7,204 nt of DNA from Candidatus Altarchaeales archaeon ex4484_96 (GCA_002254405.1 NJDH01000042.1:1-7204), one strand, 5' to 3'. Counted from the stretch's first letter, positions 1 to 5,840 are shown. Notes: a model not told the origin generated them from the sequence alone. Numbers and translations: made by a program.

Positions 1-46
1 CTCTGCTCAAACCAGGGGTAACTAATTTGGAGTGGTTTCCGCGAGA

Positions 47-475
47 TTAATAACCCCTCACCTCCACCCACAGGTGTAGTGTTCTATAGGGTTCGTCTTC
101 TGTTTTTTTGTATAGGATTAGATCAAGCCTTTGCAGGCTATGTTGTGTGGGAGTGAACGTTAGCTGCCCCATGTAGGATTCATTGTGCTCTAATCTGAGG
201 TTTTCTTCCCCAAGAGTTACATTATCCAGTAGAGTCTTAAGGATGTAATCCATGCGGCCATATTCATGGTTGACGACCCCGATGAGCAGGGTTCCGTTTT
301 CCCCGAGGGTGATGTTCGTCGGATAATCATATGCCTTACCCTCTGGACCCAATATATAAAATTCGGTGAAGCTCTCCCCCCGGGAGGGTGATGCAATCAG
401 ATAAAGGGTTAATGCTATTAAAATAAATAATACGGCGGCCAGCACATAACTCGTTAATCGCTTTATCATGTTCAT
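47..475 (-). CDS. Short DUF1616-like membrane-anchored extracytoplasmic protein
   Basis: Function is unknown; it is probably an envelope protein facing outward. Counting from the ATG at 475 (142 aa), residues about 9-28 form one hydrophobic helix, followed by a polar domain with the FTEFYILGPEGKA and YDYPTN blocks, a GVVNHEY block and a C-terminal PYRTLHLWVEV block. These I recognise as the C-terminal extracytoplasmic part of archaeal DUF1616 proteins. Family members are usually about 300 residues or more, with several N-terminal membrane helices; here only the last helix and the outer domain remain. The polar part has four N-glycosylation sequons (NIT, NGT, NVT, NES). No clear Shine-Dalgarno is seen. 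The frame also offers TTG at 481 and ATG at 469; a TATA-like stretch at 502-510 fits a leaderless or very short leader. It could be a decayed full-length gene, but the domain is intact and the reading frame clean. Confidence 0.75.
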   Translation of the reverse strand: MNMIKRLTSYVLAAVLFILIALTLYLIASPSRGESFTEFYILGPEGKAYDYPTNITLGENGTLLIGVVNHEYGRMDYILKTLLDNVTLGEENLRLEHNESYMGQLTFTPTQHSLQRLDLILYKKTEDEPYRTLHLWVEVRGY

Positions 476-501
476 GCCCAAGGATTCTGGGGTGGATATG
501 T

Positions 502-510
502 TGATATAAT
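502..510 (-). promoter_or_regulatory. TATA-like box for the DUF1616-like gene
   Basis: On the minus strand this reads ATTATATCA, centred about 26 nt before position 481 and about 31 nt before the ATG at 475. This would place transcription start at or a few bases before the start codon. The surrounding 482-691 stretch is A+T-rich and I see no gene in it. The box is inferred from spacing only, in an A+T-rich background. Confidence 0.35.
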
Positions 511-652
511 AATTAATAGTTACAATGTGACAATATAAATATAAAAAAAGTAAACCACTAAGTCAAAAGGATATAGATTTTATAAGAAACATACAATTGA
601 CTAAAATAAGTTTGATGTTCGAGAAAAATGCTATTAAAATAAGACGAAGGGG

Positions 653-658
653 AAAAAA
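653..658 (-). terminator. Possible U-tract terminator after the CPBP gene
   Basis: The minus strand carries six consecutive T beginning 34 nt after the CPBP stop codon, and another run of seven T lies further down at about 543-549. Archaeal terminators are often simple U-tracts without a strong hairpin. No convincing stem precedes either run, so this is a weak call. Confidence 0.25.
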
Positions 659-691
659 GGTGAAATCGAACAAATAGATCAACATAAACCT

Positions 692-1573
692 TTAAGCTAT
701 GAAAGGCAGCAAAAGAAACATTGTGATGTTTGTTATCCCGTGAGATAATGTTATCCCGGAAAGTGTTTTGGTCTTCTGGTAGATAAACCCATAGAATAGC
801 CCGACAAAGAAAACAAAACACAGGTCGGGGAGTGAATTCCAGCCTATGTGCATGGCAGCGAATAAAAGGCTCGTGAAGATAAGGCTTTTATATCCCCCTA
901 TTATGCCATCGGTGTTCCTCTGGATGATGCCCCTGAAAATCAACTCCTCAGAAAAACCAGTGAACACCAATAGAATCAGCGCCGGGGCGATGAAATTTTC
1001 AGGCGAAAGCGTAACAATCAACGGAGAGGGTTGAAGAAGCGAGTAGTCTATCATTCCCAAAAAAAACCCCGCCAAGGCCACCAGCAGCTGAATCGGTAAT
1101 CTACCCGCCGTGAAACCCAAATCCCTCCATGACTGGGACTGCGACCTCAATAAAAGAAAAACAACAGCGAAAAGAGGCAGGTTGATGAGCAAATACCAGT
1201 TCACCTGCTCAAGGGAGGATAAGGGCATTGAAACGCTCATAATCCGAATTAATGGTGCTAGTGTCAGGCATTTTAAGACCCCTATGAAATTGTTTTCGCT
1301 TGTTTTGGTTTCATCCAGCTCTTTGATGAAGAGATTGATTTTTTTCCCATCAGGGGAGGGTTTAAGTATTCTTGAAAAGAGCAGGTGTTTCTCCCACACA
1401 CCGTTTTTGAGTTTATCCCGATACATGGTATGAAGGGAGGAGTAGCCTACCAGAACCAGCATCAGTATAACATATATGGACAAACCCAGACTAACTGAAT
1501 CATAGGTTAACACAAGCTCTGCGATTGATACTATTGTCAGGTAACAAAGTAGAATAAATGCCTTGGCGTTCAT
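692..1573 (-). CDS. CPBP-family (CAAX-protease-like) intramembrane endopeptidase
   Basis: A polytopic membrane protein of 293 aa with the three motifs of the CPBP/Abi (Rce1-like) glutamic protease family near the C-terminus: E209-E210-x3-R214, F238-x3-H242 and H278-x3-N282. The two glutamates and two histidines are the expected active-site residues. In the family such proteins cleave substrates within or beside the membrane; eukaryotic Rce1 trims prenylated CaaX proteins, while most archaeal members have no known substrate. The N-terminal half adds extra helices and a PLIRIMSVSMPL block that I recall from archaeal members. The frame is open up to 1666, but that would overlap the upstream gene by 64 nt; ATG 1573 begins just before a hydrophobic segment and leaves a 29-nt gap. 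It is probably cotranscribed with the small Thr-rich membrane protein, which could be a partner or substrate (inference). Confidence 0.9.
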   Translation of the reverse strand: MNAKAFILLCYLTIVSIAELVLTYDSVSLGLSIYVILMLVLVGYSSLHTMYRDKLKNGVWEKHLLFSRILKPSPDGKKINLFIKELDETKTSENNFIGVLKCLTLAPLIRIMSVSMPLSSLEQVNWYLLINLPLFAVVFLLLRSQSQSWRDLGFTAGRLPIQLLVALAGFFLGMIDYSLLQPSPLIVTLSPENFIAPALILLVFTGFSEELIFRGIIQRNTDGIIGGYKSLIFTSLLFAAMHIGWNSLPDLCFVFFVGLFYGFIYQKTKTLSGITLSHGITNITMFLLLPFIA

Positions 1574-1602
1574 TATCTTGAGATTATGTGATAGAACACG
1601 GG

Positions 1603-1845
1603 TTAAAGGAGGGATATCACCTTTATTATGACTATTGTTATGAACGCAAACATTAGTGGCAGGCATATTATGCCTGAGGTGCCTACGAATGATTCCAGGA
1701 TTGGGTTTTTCTCCACCTCAGAACTGAAGATTTCTCTAAGTGATAGCAGGATTATCAATGTCGCTACTGCTATCATGCCGCTTGTTATGATTTCCGTCCC
1801 GGTGACGATTGTTGTTGTGGTTACGGTTGTTACTGTGGTTATCAT
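1603..1845 (-). CDS. Small Thr-rich two-helix membrane protein
   Basis: An 80-aa protein. Residues 1-16 are almost only Thr, Val and Ile (MITTVTTVTTTTIVTG). Residues about 19-37 form a first hydrophobic helix, 38-50 a charged loop (LREIFSSEVEKNP), and 56-79 a second helix. I recall similar 'Thr-tract plus two helices' proteins from archaeal genomes, but know no function for them. ATG 1845 is preceded by AGGTG (1854-1858) with 8 nt spacing, a good archaeal ribosome binding site. The gene ends 29 nt before the CPBP protease start, suggesting one transcript. The plus strand is also open across this region, but that product is a low-complexity complement of this one. It is likely real because of the ribosome binding site, membrane-protein pattern and operon fit. 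Confidence 0.7.
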   Translation of the reverse strand: MITTVTTVTTTTIVTGTEIITSGMIAVATLIILLSLREIFSSEVEKNPILESFVGTSGIICLPLMFAFITIVIIKVISLL

Positions 1846-1870
1846 ATTTCATACACCTGTCAATAGTAAA

Positions 1871-1880
1871 GTATTTATAA
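1871..1880 (-). promoter_or_regulatory. TATA-like box for the Thr-rich protein/CPBP operon
   Basis: The minus strand reads TTATAAATAC, a good match to an archaeal TATA box, centred about 31 nt before the ATG at 1845. A start about 26 nt downstream would fall near 1850 and give a very short leader lacking the AGGTG at 1854-1858. Either that motif is not used or the true promoter lies further out in the A+T-rich 1890-1940 stretch. Confidence 0.35.
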
Positions 1881-1930
1881 TCTAATATTCAATAAGTTAA
1901 TATTATATTTTAGATATGATTAAATAAATA

Positions 1931-1940
1931 TATTTAAAAT
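1931..1940 (+). promoter_or_regulatory. TATA-like box for the surface-protein gene
   Basis: TATTTAAAAT lies about 57 nt before the ATG at 1993. A start site 26 nt downstream, near 1962, would give a leader of about 31 nt that includes GAGG at 1981-1984, placed 8 nt before the ATG. The region is so A+T-rich that other boxes are possible. Confidence 0.35.
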
Positions 1941-1954
1941 ACATATGTTAATCA

Positions 1955-1969
1955 ATTAGTTAAACTAAT
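1955..1969. repeat. Perfect 15-bp palindrome upstream of the surface-protein gene
   Basis: The arms ATTAGTT and AACTAAT are exact reverse complements around a single central A. The element lies 24 nt before the start codon and would cover the transcription start predicted from the 1931-1940 box, a typical position for a repressor site. A shorter palindrome, ACATATGT, lies just upstream at 1941-1948. No binding protein can be assigned from sequence. Confidence 0.45.
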
Positions 1970-1992
1970 ATAAAAATATAGAGGATTCAGAG

Positions 1993-2961
1993 ATGAAAAA
2001 AACTGACATTATCCCGACAATAACAGCATTAATATGTATTTTTTCCATGATAACTGCAGTATATGCAAGCACAGGTGTTGAGATAACATCAAGCAAAAGC
2101 TCCTTCACCCAGGGGAAAACAGCAACATTCGAGATAATCTATGAAGCAGACTCCGAAGCCGACAACGGCTACTGCAGCATCACCTACGCCAACCTCACAT
2201 TCGAAAACGGAAAAACCACACAATGTGAAATCCAGGCAACCAGAGATATACCAAGTACCGCAACAAGATGTGGTTTCACAGTCACAGCCGTACAAACAGA
2301 GTGCACAGCCTATGGTTCTGGCAGCAACATAACATACGGTAATCAAGTGAACTATACTGTAACCGGTAAAATACCCTCTACCTGGGGTGCAGGCAGTTAC
2401 ACAGCGACAGTGTATGTTGTTTCTGCAGAAACATACAGTGACAGCGTATCCTTTACAGTTGAGTCCTCTACGACCACAACAACAAGAGCTAGTAGCAGTG
2501 GCAGTAGTGGTGGAAGCAGCGGCGGAGCCCCACGCTCGGGAGGGGGAATAAATCAACCAGCGGAAAGCTGCTTTGACGGGCTTAAAAACCAGGATGAGGA
2601 AGGAGTGGACTGCGGTGGAACCTGCCAACCCTGCGCCTCATGCAGTGATGGAATCCAAAACCAAGGCGAGGAAGGGATAGACTGCGGTGGGCCATGCAAA
2701 GAATGTCAGACAGCAACGACAACAACCATTGAAGCAAAACAAACAACAAGCACCCAAACCACAATCAAAAAAACAACAACCATGAAACAAACAACAAGCA
2801 CCACAGAGAAAAAGAAAGACCTAACGACCAGCACACAAGAGATTACCTCAACGAGCATACCCCCCTCCACCACCACAACACCCCTCGGATTCAGCATGAT
2901 AGCAATAGCTGCAATAGGATTGATTCTGGTGTTCGTAATATATCGGACAATGAACAGATAA
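1993..2961 (+). CDS. Secreted Cys-repeat, Thr-rich cell-surface protein with C-terminal anchor
   Basis: A 322-aa surface protein of unknown function. Residues 1-25 form a signal peptide with likely cleavage after AVYA. Residues about 26-158 look like a beta-sandwich (Ig-like) domain with four cysteines (61, 78, 93, 104) and three N-glycosylation sequons (N67, N112, N120). A Ser/Gly linker follows (165-186). Two tandem repeats come next, of the form CxDGxxNQxEEGxDCGGxCxxC, with cysteines at 193/207/211/214 and 217/231/235/238. Residues 240-296 are a Thr-rich stalk, probably O-glycosylated, and 299-317 a transmembrane helix followed by a short basic tail. GAGG at 1981-1984 sits 8 nt before the ATG. 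The Thr stalk, then PLGF, helix and basic end resemble the layout of archaeosortase PGF-CTERM signals without the exact tripeptide. A polytopic glycosyltransferase-like gene converges on it. Confidence 0.85.
   Translation: MKKTDIIPTITALICIFSMITAVYASTGVEITSSKSSFTQGKTATFEIIYEADSEADNGYCSITYANLTFENGKTTQCEIQATRDIPSTATRCGFTVTAVQTECTAYGSGSNITYGNQVNYTVTGKIPSTWGAGSYTATVYVVSAETYSDSVSFTVESSTTTTTRASSSGSSGGSSGGAPRSGGGINQPAESCFDGLKNQDEEGVDCGGTCQPCASCSDGIQNQGEEGIDCGGPCKECQTATTTTIEAKQTTSTQTTIKKTTTMKQTTSTTEKKKDLTTSTQEITSTSIPPSTTTTPLGFSMIAIAAIGLILVFVIYRTMNR
2569..2706 (+). repeat. Two tandem four-cysteine CxDG...DCGG...C repeats
   Basis: Residues 193-214 and 217-238 of the surface protein are two copies of one cysteine module. 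All four cysteines are displaced by exactly 24 residues (72 nt) between the copies. Modules of this pattern occur in many archaeal and bacterial exported proteins and probably fold through disulfides or bind metal; which of these is not visible from sequence. Confidence 0.8.
2737..2802 (+). repeat. 18-bp direct repeat in the Thr-rich stalk
   Basis: AAACAAACAACAAGCACC occurs at 2737-2754 and again, identically, at 2785-2802, a 48-nt (16-codon) period that stays in frame and encodes KQTTST in both copies. This suggests the stalk can grow or shrink by whole codons through slippage or recombination. Confidence 0.75.
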
Positions 2962-2968
2962 TATCAGA

Positions 2969-4858
2969 TTAAAGCATCACCTCATATATGTTTGCTGTGC
3001 TATTGTAGACCCCCACAAGATAATCACAGCCTATACCAAACCTGAAGTAAACATAATCCACATCATAGCATTCGAGTATGGGCTTTTTTACGCTACAGTT
3101 ACCCAGATAGAAACGGTTGATGTCTTTTATACGCTCATCTGGACCTTCAGGTGAATGAGACATCGGGCTTACAACATAATTCAAGCTAATAGGATAAATA
3201 GCATCAGCTATCCTTGGATGAACCATCACAACCTTATGTTTAGCTTGAGTTGAAAGCCATTTAATAGCCATATAATCATCTAATGTAATCTGTTTATCCA
3301 TCCGAGCCCGGTTGAATCCCTGACCCAAAAACACAATATAAAAGACAGCCAAAAACATCAACCCCACAGCAGCCTTAGATAACCAGGTATTCTTAGTAAT
3401 CCGCTGAAGCAGCCCATGTATCATTTTCAGCATCAGATATAATCCAGCCCCCGAATAGATGACAAGATAAAGCAGTACAAGATAAACCGTCCGCTCATAA
3501 AAAAGCAACAGATTAATCCCCATAACCTGATATAACAGCAGATTAGCCAGAGATAAGCTTAATCCAATAAACACAATCTGGCCTTTTTTCTTTCTAATGC
3601 AATAAAAAAATCCCAGTAAAGCTAATCCAAAAGCAGGCAAACCGTAAAAATCAATGATGAAAGCAGGCTCATATATGCCATTATACTTCAGGAGCCGACC
3701 GAATACTATGAATTCAGTGAAAAAATAGTCTATTGTCTGGACTATGGAGTCCTGAGTGAGCCGGGGGATGAAATAAGTCAATGATGCCAGCGGGATAAGT
3801 GCAAAAGATAGTATTCCAAGCGCATTATAGCCAATTACCCTCAAATCGATGTCTTTTCCTTTCTTAATAATCTTATAAACTGCTAAAGCAGCCAGATAAG
3901 ATAATACGCTCAGATAGATGAATGAACCCATACCAGGATGTATCACAATCAACGTGAGCGTAGATATCGAGGCAAGCAGATAACAGGTTAATCTGTTTTT
4001 TTTAACGGCATCGTCTACCACGTAGAGTATGTAGTAGATGAAGGGTATGGCAAGGGACATGGCCACCATGAACCAGGTCCCAAGTATGTAAATAGTTCCC
4101 TTAAGGCCCGAGAAAAATAGTAGTGATAGTATTGCAATATAATAGTCCTTAAACAGATTGTATACTAGCACAAACAGGATTAATCCAGTAATCAAGGATG
4201 TTAAAGCGGGCAGATACTGGTAGAAGAGCACGGGATCCCATCCGGTGAGGATATAAAATTCAGCGAGAAAGAGGTTGAATCCCACCTCCATTTCAAATCT
4301 GTGTGTTTCTTGCTTGAGGTAGGGGTTGCGCATTATGATGTTTTTGTTTTCCATGATTGCCGTGGCCTGTGCCAGATCCTGCCATTCGTCGCTGTGGTAT
4401 GGGAAGGGGTAGTCCGCGTGAAGCAGGTATGTGTTGTAGGAGATGAATAGAAGCGATGCCATAAGAATAATAATCTGCGGTTTGTTTAGTTGGGGTTTGA
4501 GTGTATGGTTGGTCTTTTTTGTTTTAGGGATTAATAAATACCCTAATATGAATAATGCCGTTAAGGAAAGCATTTGTGTTGTTATTTTCGCGTGTGTTAT
4601 GGGTATTTTAAGCAGCAGGTTGGATGATAGTATTGTCAGGACATTAAGTGAGATGCTCAGCAGTATAGTTGATGCCGCATATTCTGGTATTGTGAGTTTG
4701 TTGTTTTTATATAGCATCAGGGTCAGCGATAGCCCGGGGATGAGATATATCAGCATCAATCCGGTTATTGGTTGAAGCCATCCGGTTTTTTCAAGTAAAA
4801 ATAGCTCAATTAATAGCAGGCTGATTATCAGGGTTGTTGTTTTTTTATCCGGTTGCAT
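2969..4858 (-). CDS. Polytopic GT-C-like glycosyltransferase with DUF1616-like N-terminus
   Basis: A 629-aa membrane protein with about a dozen or more hydrophobic segments. Residues about 8-110 (LIYLIPGLSLTLMLY, then TIPEY) resemble the N-terminal membrane part of archaeal DUF1616 proteins. After a basic loop comes a membrane segment and then the outer loop HSDEW (155-159). An acidic pair at this place matches the catalytic D/E motif in the first outer loop of GT-C glycosyltransferases (the PMT, ArnT and STT3 fold class), which use polyprenyl-phosphate-linked sugars. A second polar patch rich in E, H and R follows at 183-192, and F453-Y-E-R456 lies in a later loop. The last 110 residues form a soluble, probably extracytoplasmic domain. 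The role is likely transfer of sugar to lipid-linked glycan or surface protein; donor and acceptor are unknown. ATG 4858 has no ribosome binding site but a TATA box 26 nt upstream, implying a leaderless mRNA. Confidence 0.75.
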   Translation of the reverse strand: MQPDKKTTTLIISLLLIELFLLEKTGWLQPITGLMLIYLIPGLSLTLMLYKNNKLTIPEYAASTILLSISLNVLTILSSNLLLKIPITHAKITTQMLSLTALFILGYLLIPKTKKTNHTLKPQLNKPQIIILMASLLFISYNTYLLHADYPFPYHSDEWQDLAQATAIMENKNIIMRNPYLKQETHRFEMEVGFNLFLAEFYILTGWDPVLFYQYLPALTSLITGLILFVLVYNLFKDYYIAILSLLFFSGLKGTIYILGTWFMVAMSLAIPFIYYILYVVDDAVKKNRLTCYLLASISTLTLIVIHPGMGSFIYLSVLSYLAALAVYKIIKKGKDIDLRVIGYNALGILSFALIPLASLTYFIPRLTQDSIVQTIDYFFTEFIVFGRLLKYNGIYEPAFIIDFYGLPAFGLALLGFFYCIRKKKGQIVFIGLSLSLANLLLYQVMGINLLLFYERTVYLVLLYLVIYSGAGLYLMLKMIHGLLQRITKNTWLSKAAVGLMFLAVFYIVFLGQGFNRARMDKQITLDDYMAIKWLSTQAKHKVVMVHPRIADAIYPISLNYVVSPMSHSPEGPDERIKDINRFYLGNCSVKKPILECYDVDYVYFRFGIGCDYLVGVYNSTANIYEVML

Positions 4859-4879
4859 AGATGATTATTGGAGGAGGTA

Positions 4880-4888
4880 TTATAAAAA
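4880..4888 (-). promoter_or_regulatory. TATA box for the GT-C-like gene (leaderless start)
   Basis: The minus strand reads TTTTTATAA, centred 26 nt before the A of the ATG at 4858. This is the archaeal TATA-to-start distance, so transcription would begin at the start codon. There is no purine-rich ribosome binding site on the coding strand between them; the GGAGGAGG here is on the opposite strand. Confidence 0.5.
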
Positions 4889-4925
4889 TATTATCAATTA
4901 GACCAAATAATGCTAAATAAACAAA

Positions 4926-5327
4926 TTATTTTAGTCTATTATTTACGTCCAATAGTGTTTCTTCCACGACCCCCAGAAATTCCCTGATATTGAAGGGTTT
5001 ATGAAGGTAGAAGCAGATTCCCAGTTCATCCATGTCCTGTTCCCCGTATTTCTCCTCGTATTTATCTTTTTTCATCACCGAGGAATAAATTAATCTGATT
5101 TCATCACTATCATAGGTTTCTCTTATTTTTTCAGCGAGTTGCCTTCCACCCCCATTATCCATGATTATATCGATTAAAACCAGATCGGGTTTATCTTCCT
5201 GGATTTTTTTCAGGGCTTCCTTCATTGTCAAGGATGTTTCGACATGATATCCCTTTTTTATTAGCAGGTGTGAGAGCAGGGATAATGTGTCTGGGTCGTC
5301 ATCTACTATGAGTACTTTATATTCCAT
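4926..5327 (-). CDS. Stand-alone response-regulator receiver (REC) protein
   Basis: A 133-aa single-domain receiver of two-component signalling, cytoplasmic. It shows the full set of family residues: the acidic pocket D9-D10 in VLIVDDDPDT, the phospho-acceptor D53 in LVLIDIIMDNGG, the S82/S83 switch position in IYSSVM, and the conserved K110-P111 in FYLHKPF. No output domain follows, so it must act by protein contact, as CheY- or Spo0F-like proteins do, or as a relay. Archaea often carry such orphan receivers. No histidine kinase lies in the window. The loop before K110 (residues 86-105) is longer and more charged than in typical receivers. ATG 5327 has no ribosome binding site, but a TATA-like box 24-25 nt upstream suggests a leaderless mRNA. 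The gene follows the winged-helix gene with 91 nt between, which holds its own promoter and a palindrome. Confidence 0.93.
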   Translation of the reverse strand: MEYKVLIVDDDPDTLSLLSHLLIKKGYHVETSLTMKEALKKIQEDKPDLVLIDIIMDNGGGRQLAEKIRETYDSDEIRLIYSSVMKKDKYEEKYGEQDMDELGICFYLHKPFNIREFLGVVEETLLDVNNRLK

Positions 5328-5346
5328 GAATAATATTCCGATTTAG

Positions 5347-5356
5347 TATTTAAAAA
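5347..5356 (-). promoter_or_regulatory. TATA box for the receiver gene (leaderless start)
   Basis: The minus strand reads TTTTTAAATA, centred 24-25 nt before the ATG at 5327, so transcription would begin at or next to the start codon. It shows the receiver gene can be expressed separately from the winged-helix gene upstream. Confidence 0.45.
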
Positions 5357-5360
5357 GCTC

Positions 5361-5397
5361 TTTTGTTCAATAAAGTACCATGTTATTTTGTACAAAA
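5361..5397. repeat. Perfect 12-bp palindrome plus an imperfect copy upstream of the receiver promoter
   Basis: TTTTGTACAAAA at 5386-5397 is a perfect palindrome. TTTTGTTCAA at 5361-5370 matches its first ten bases at nine positions, 25 bp away. The pair sits immediately upstream of the receiver gene's TATA box, on its distal side, where archaeal activators or dual regulators often bind. The adjacent winged-helix protein is the obvious candidate, by position only. Confidence 0.45.
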
Positions 5398-5418
5398 GGG
5401 GAGATTATTTAAACATTT

Positions 5419-5742
5419 TCAATATAACACCCCACCGCTCAAATCCAGAGTCACCCCGTCAGGAGTTATAATTACACTAGGCTTCAGCCCGGTTTTGTTT
5501 TCGAAATCCCGCAGCAAACAGAGGATGTGATTGTCAAGGTCTTTACTATTTGATTTACTTTTGATGTACCAGAGTTTCGTGGGTCCGATTTTATCATAGT
5601 CTATTATCTTTTTTTCGTATAGGTTGGATAAATATTTCAAAGTGGTTACTTTGCACATATTGACATTATCCACAATATCATTTGTTTTAATTTTTCCTTT
5701 TTTTTTCAACATTTTGACCAATATTTTTTCTCTCCAATGCAT
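5419..5742 (-). CDS. Small winged-helix DNA-binding protein
   Basis: A 107-aa cytoplasmic protein (from ATG 5742), likely a transcription regulator. Residues about 2-62 read as a winged helix: a first helix (WREKILVKMLKKKG), a short segment and helix (IKTNDIVDNV), a basic recognition helix (MCKVTTLKYLSNLYEKK), then a hairpin wing ending in KLWYIK. The last 40 residues form a separate unit with a helix (NHILCLLRDFENKTG) and a strand-rich tail (PSVIITPDGVTLDLSGGVLY) that I do not recognise; it may serve dimerisation or ligand sensing. The frame continues to a TTG at 5751, but ATG 5742 is preceded by GGGGTTGA at suitable distance. The gene diverges from the UbiA gene, with an inverted repeat between their promoters, so it may regulate itself and the UbiA-radical SAM operon (inference). 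Confidence 0.75.
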   Translation of the reverse strand: MHWREKILVKMLKKKGKIKTNDIVDNVNMCKVTTLKYLSNLYEKKIIDYDKIGPTKLWYIKSKSNSKDLDNHILCLLRDFENKTGLKPSVIITPDGVTLDLSGGVLY

Positions 5743-5769
5743 AATAATCAACCCCTAAATATTTTTATG

Positions 5770-5776
5770 TATATAA
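5770..5776 (-). promoter_or_regulatory. TATA-like box for the winged-helix gene
   Basis: The minus strand reads TTATATA, centred 31 nt before the ATG at 5742, giving a predicted leader of a few nucleotides. It overlaps a second imperfect dyad whose arms are GTATA (5769-5773) and TATAC (5779-5783). Confidence 0.35.
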
Positions 5777-5784
5777 TGTATACT

Positions 5785-5806
5785 TAATAGTTTAAATTTA
5801 CTATTA
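5785..5806. repeat. Inverted repeat between the divergent winged-helix and UbiA promoters
   Basis: The arms TAATAGT (5785-5791) and ACTATTA (5800-5806) are exact reverse complements separated by 8 bp. The half-site centres are about 15 bp apart, close to one and a half helical turns. The element lies between the TATA-like boxes of the two divergent genes, placed to affect both promoters. An A+T-rich background makes chance repeats common, so this is a candidate operator only. Confidence 0.45.
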
Positions 5807-5811
5807 TTTAG

Positions 5812-5819
5812 TTTATATT
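5812..5819 (+). promoter_or_regulatory. TATA box for the UbiA operon (leaderless start)
   Basis: TTTATATT is centred 25-26 nt before the A of the ATG at 5841, and no ribosome binding site is present between them. Transcription probably begins at the start codon, followed by the UbiA and radical SAM genes on one message. Confidence 0.5.
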
Positions 5820-5840
5820 TGAGCAAGAATATATAGATAT

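Noticed and set aside
558..821. Minus-strand 87-codon frame at the end of the CPBP gene and in the intergenic region
   Set aside because: It overlaps the CPBP catalytic region out of frame and continues into A+T-rich noncoding DNA with Phe/Tyr-rich nonsense composition.
1574..1666. N-terminal extension of the CPBP protein to codon 1666
   Set aside because: It would overlap the end of the upstream small gene by 64 nt and add a polar, unrelated leader; the internal ATG at 1573 begins right before the first membrane helix.
1628..1885. Plus-strand 85-codon frame opposite the Thr-rich protein
   Set aside because: Its Val/Thr tract is the complement of the Thr/Val codons on the minus strand, and the minus-strand frame has the ribosome binding site and fits the CPBP operon.
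2089..2628. Long minus-strand open frame (179 codons) inside the surface-protein gene
   Set aside because: It is the antisense of the surface-protein gene, has an implausible Cys- and Ala-rich composition with no start signal, and exists because the sense gene has biased codons. The sense frame has a signal peptide, repeats and an anchor.
2705..2880. Repetitive ACAACA-rich stretch as a possible CRISPR or satellite array
   Set aside because: It is an in-frame Thr-rich coding stalk with only one exact 18-bp repeat pair and no regular repeat-spacer structure.
4443..4775. Plus-strand 110-codon frame inside the GT-C-like gene
   Set aside because: It is antisense to well-defined membrane helices. 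Its hydrophobic look follows from the complement of helix codons in a G/T-rich stretch, and no promoter or ribosome site precedes it.
4871..4881. GGAGGAGGTAT on the plus strand as a ribosome binding site
   Set aside because: No plus-strand gene follows; the flanking genes are both on the minus strand, where this sequence is pyrimidine-rich.
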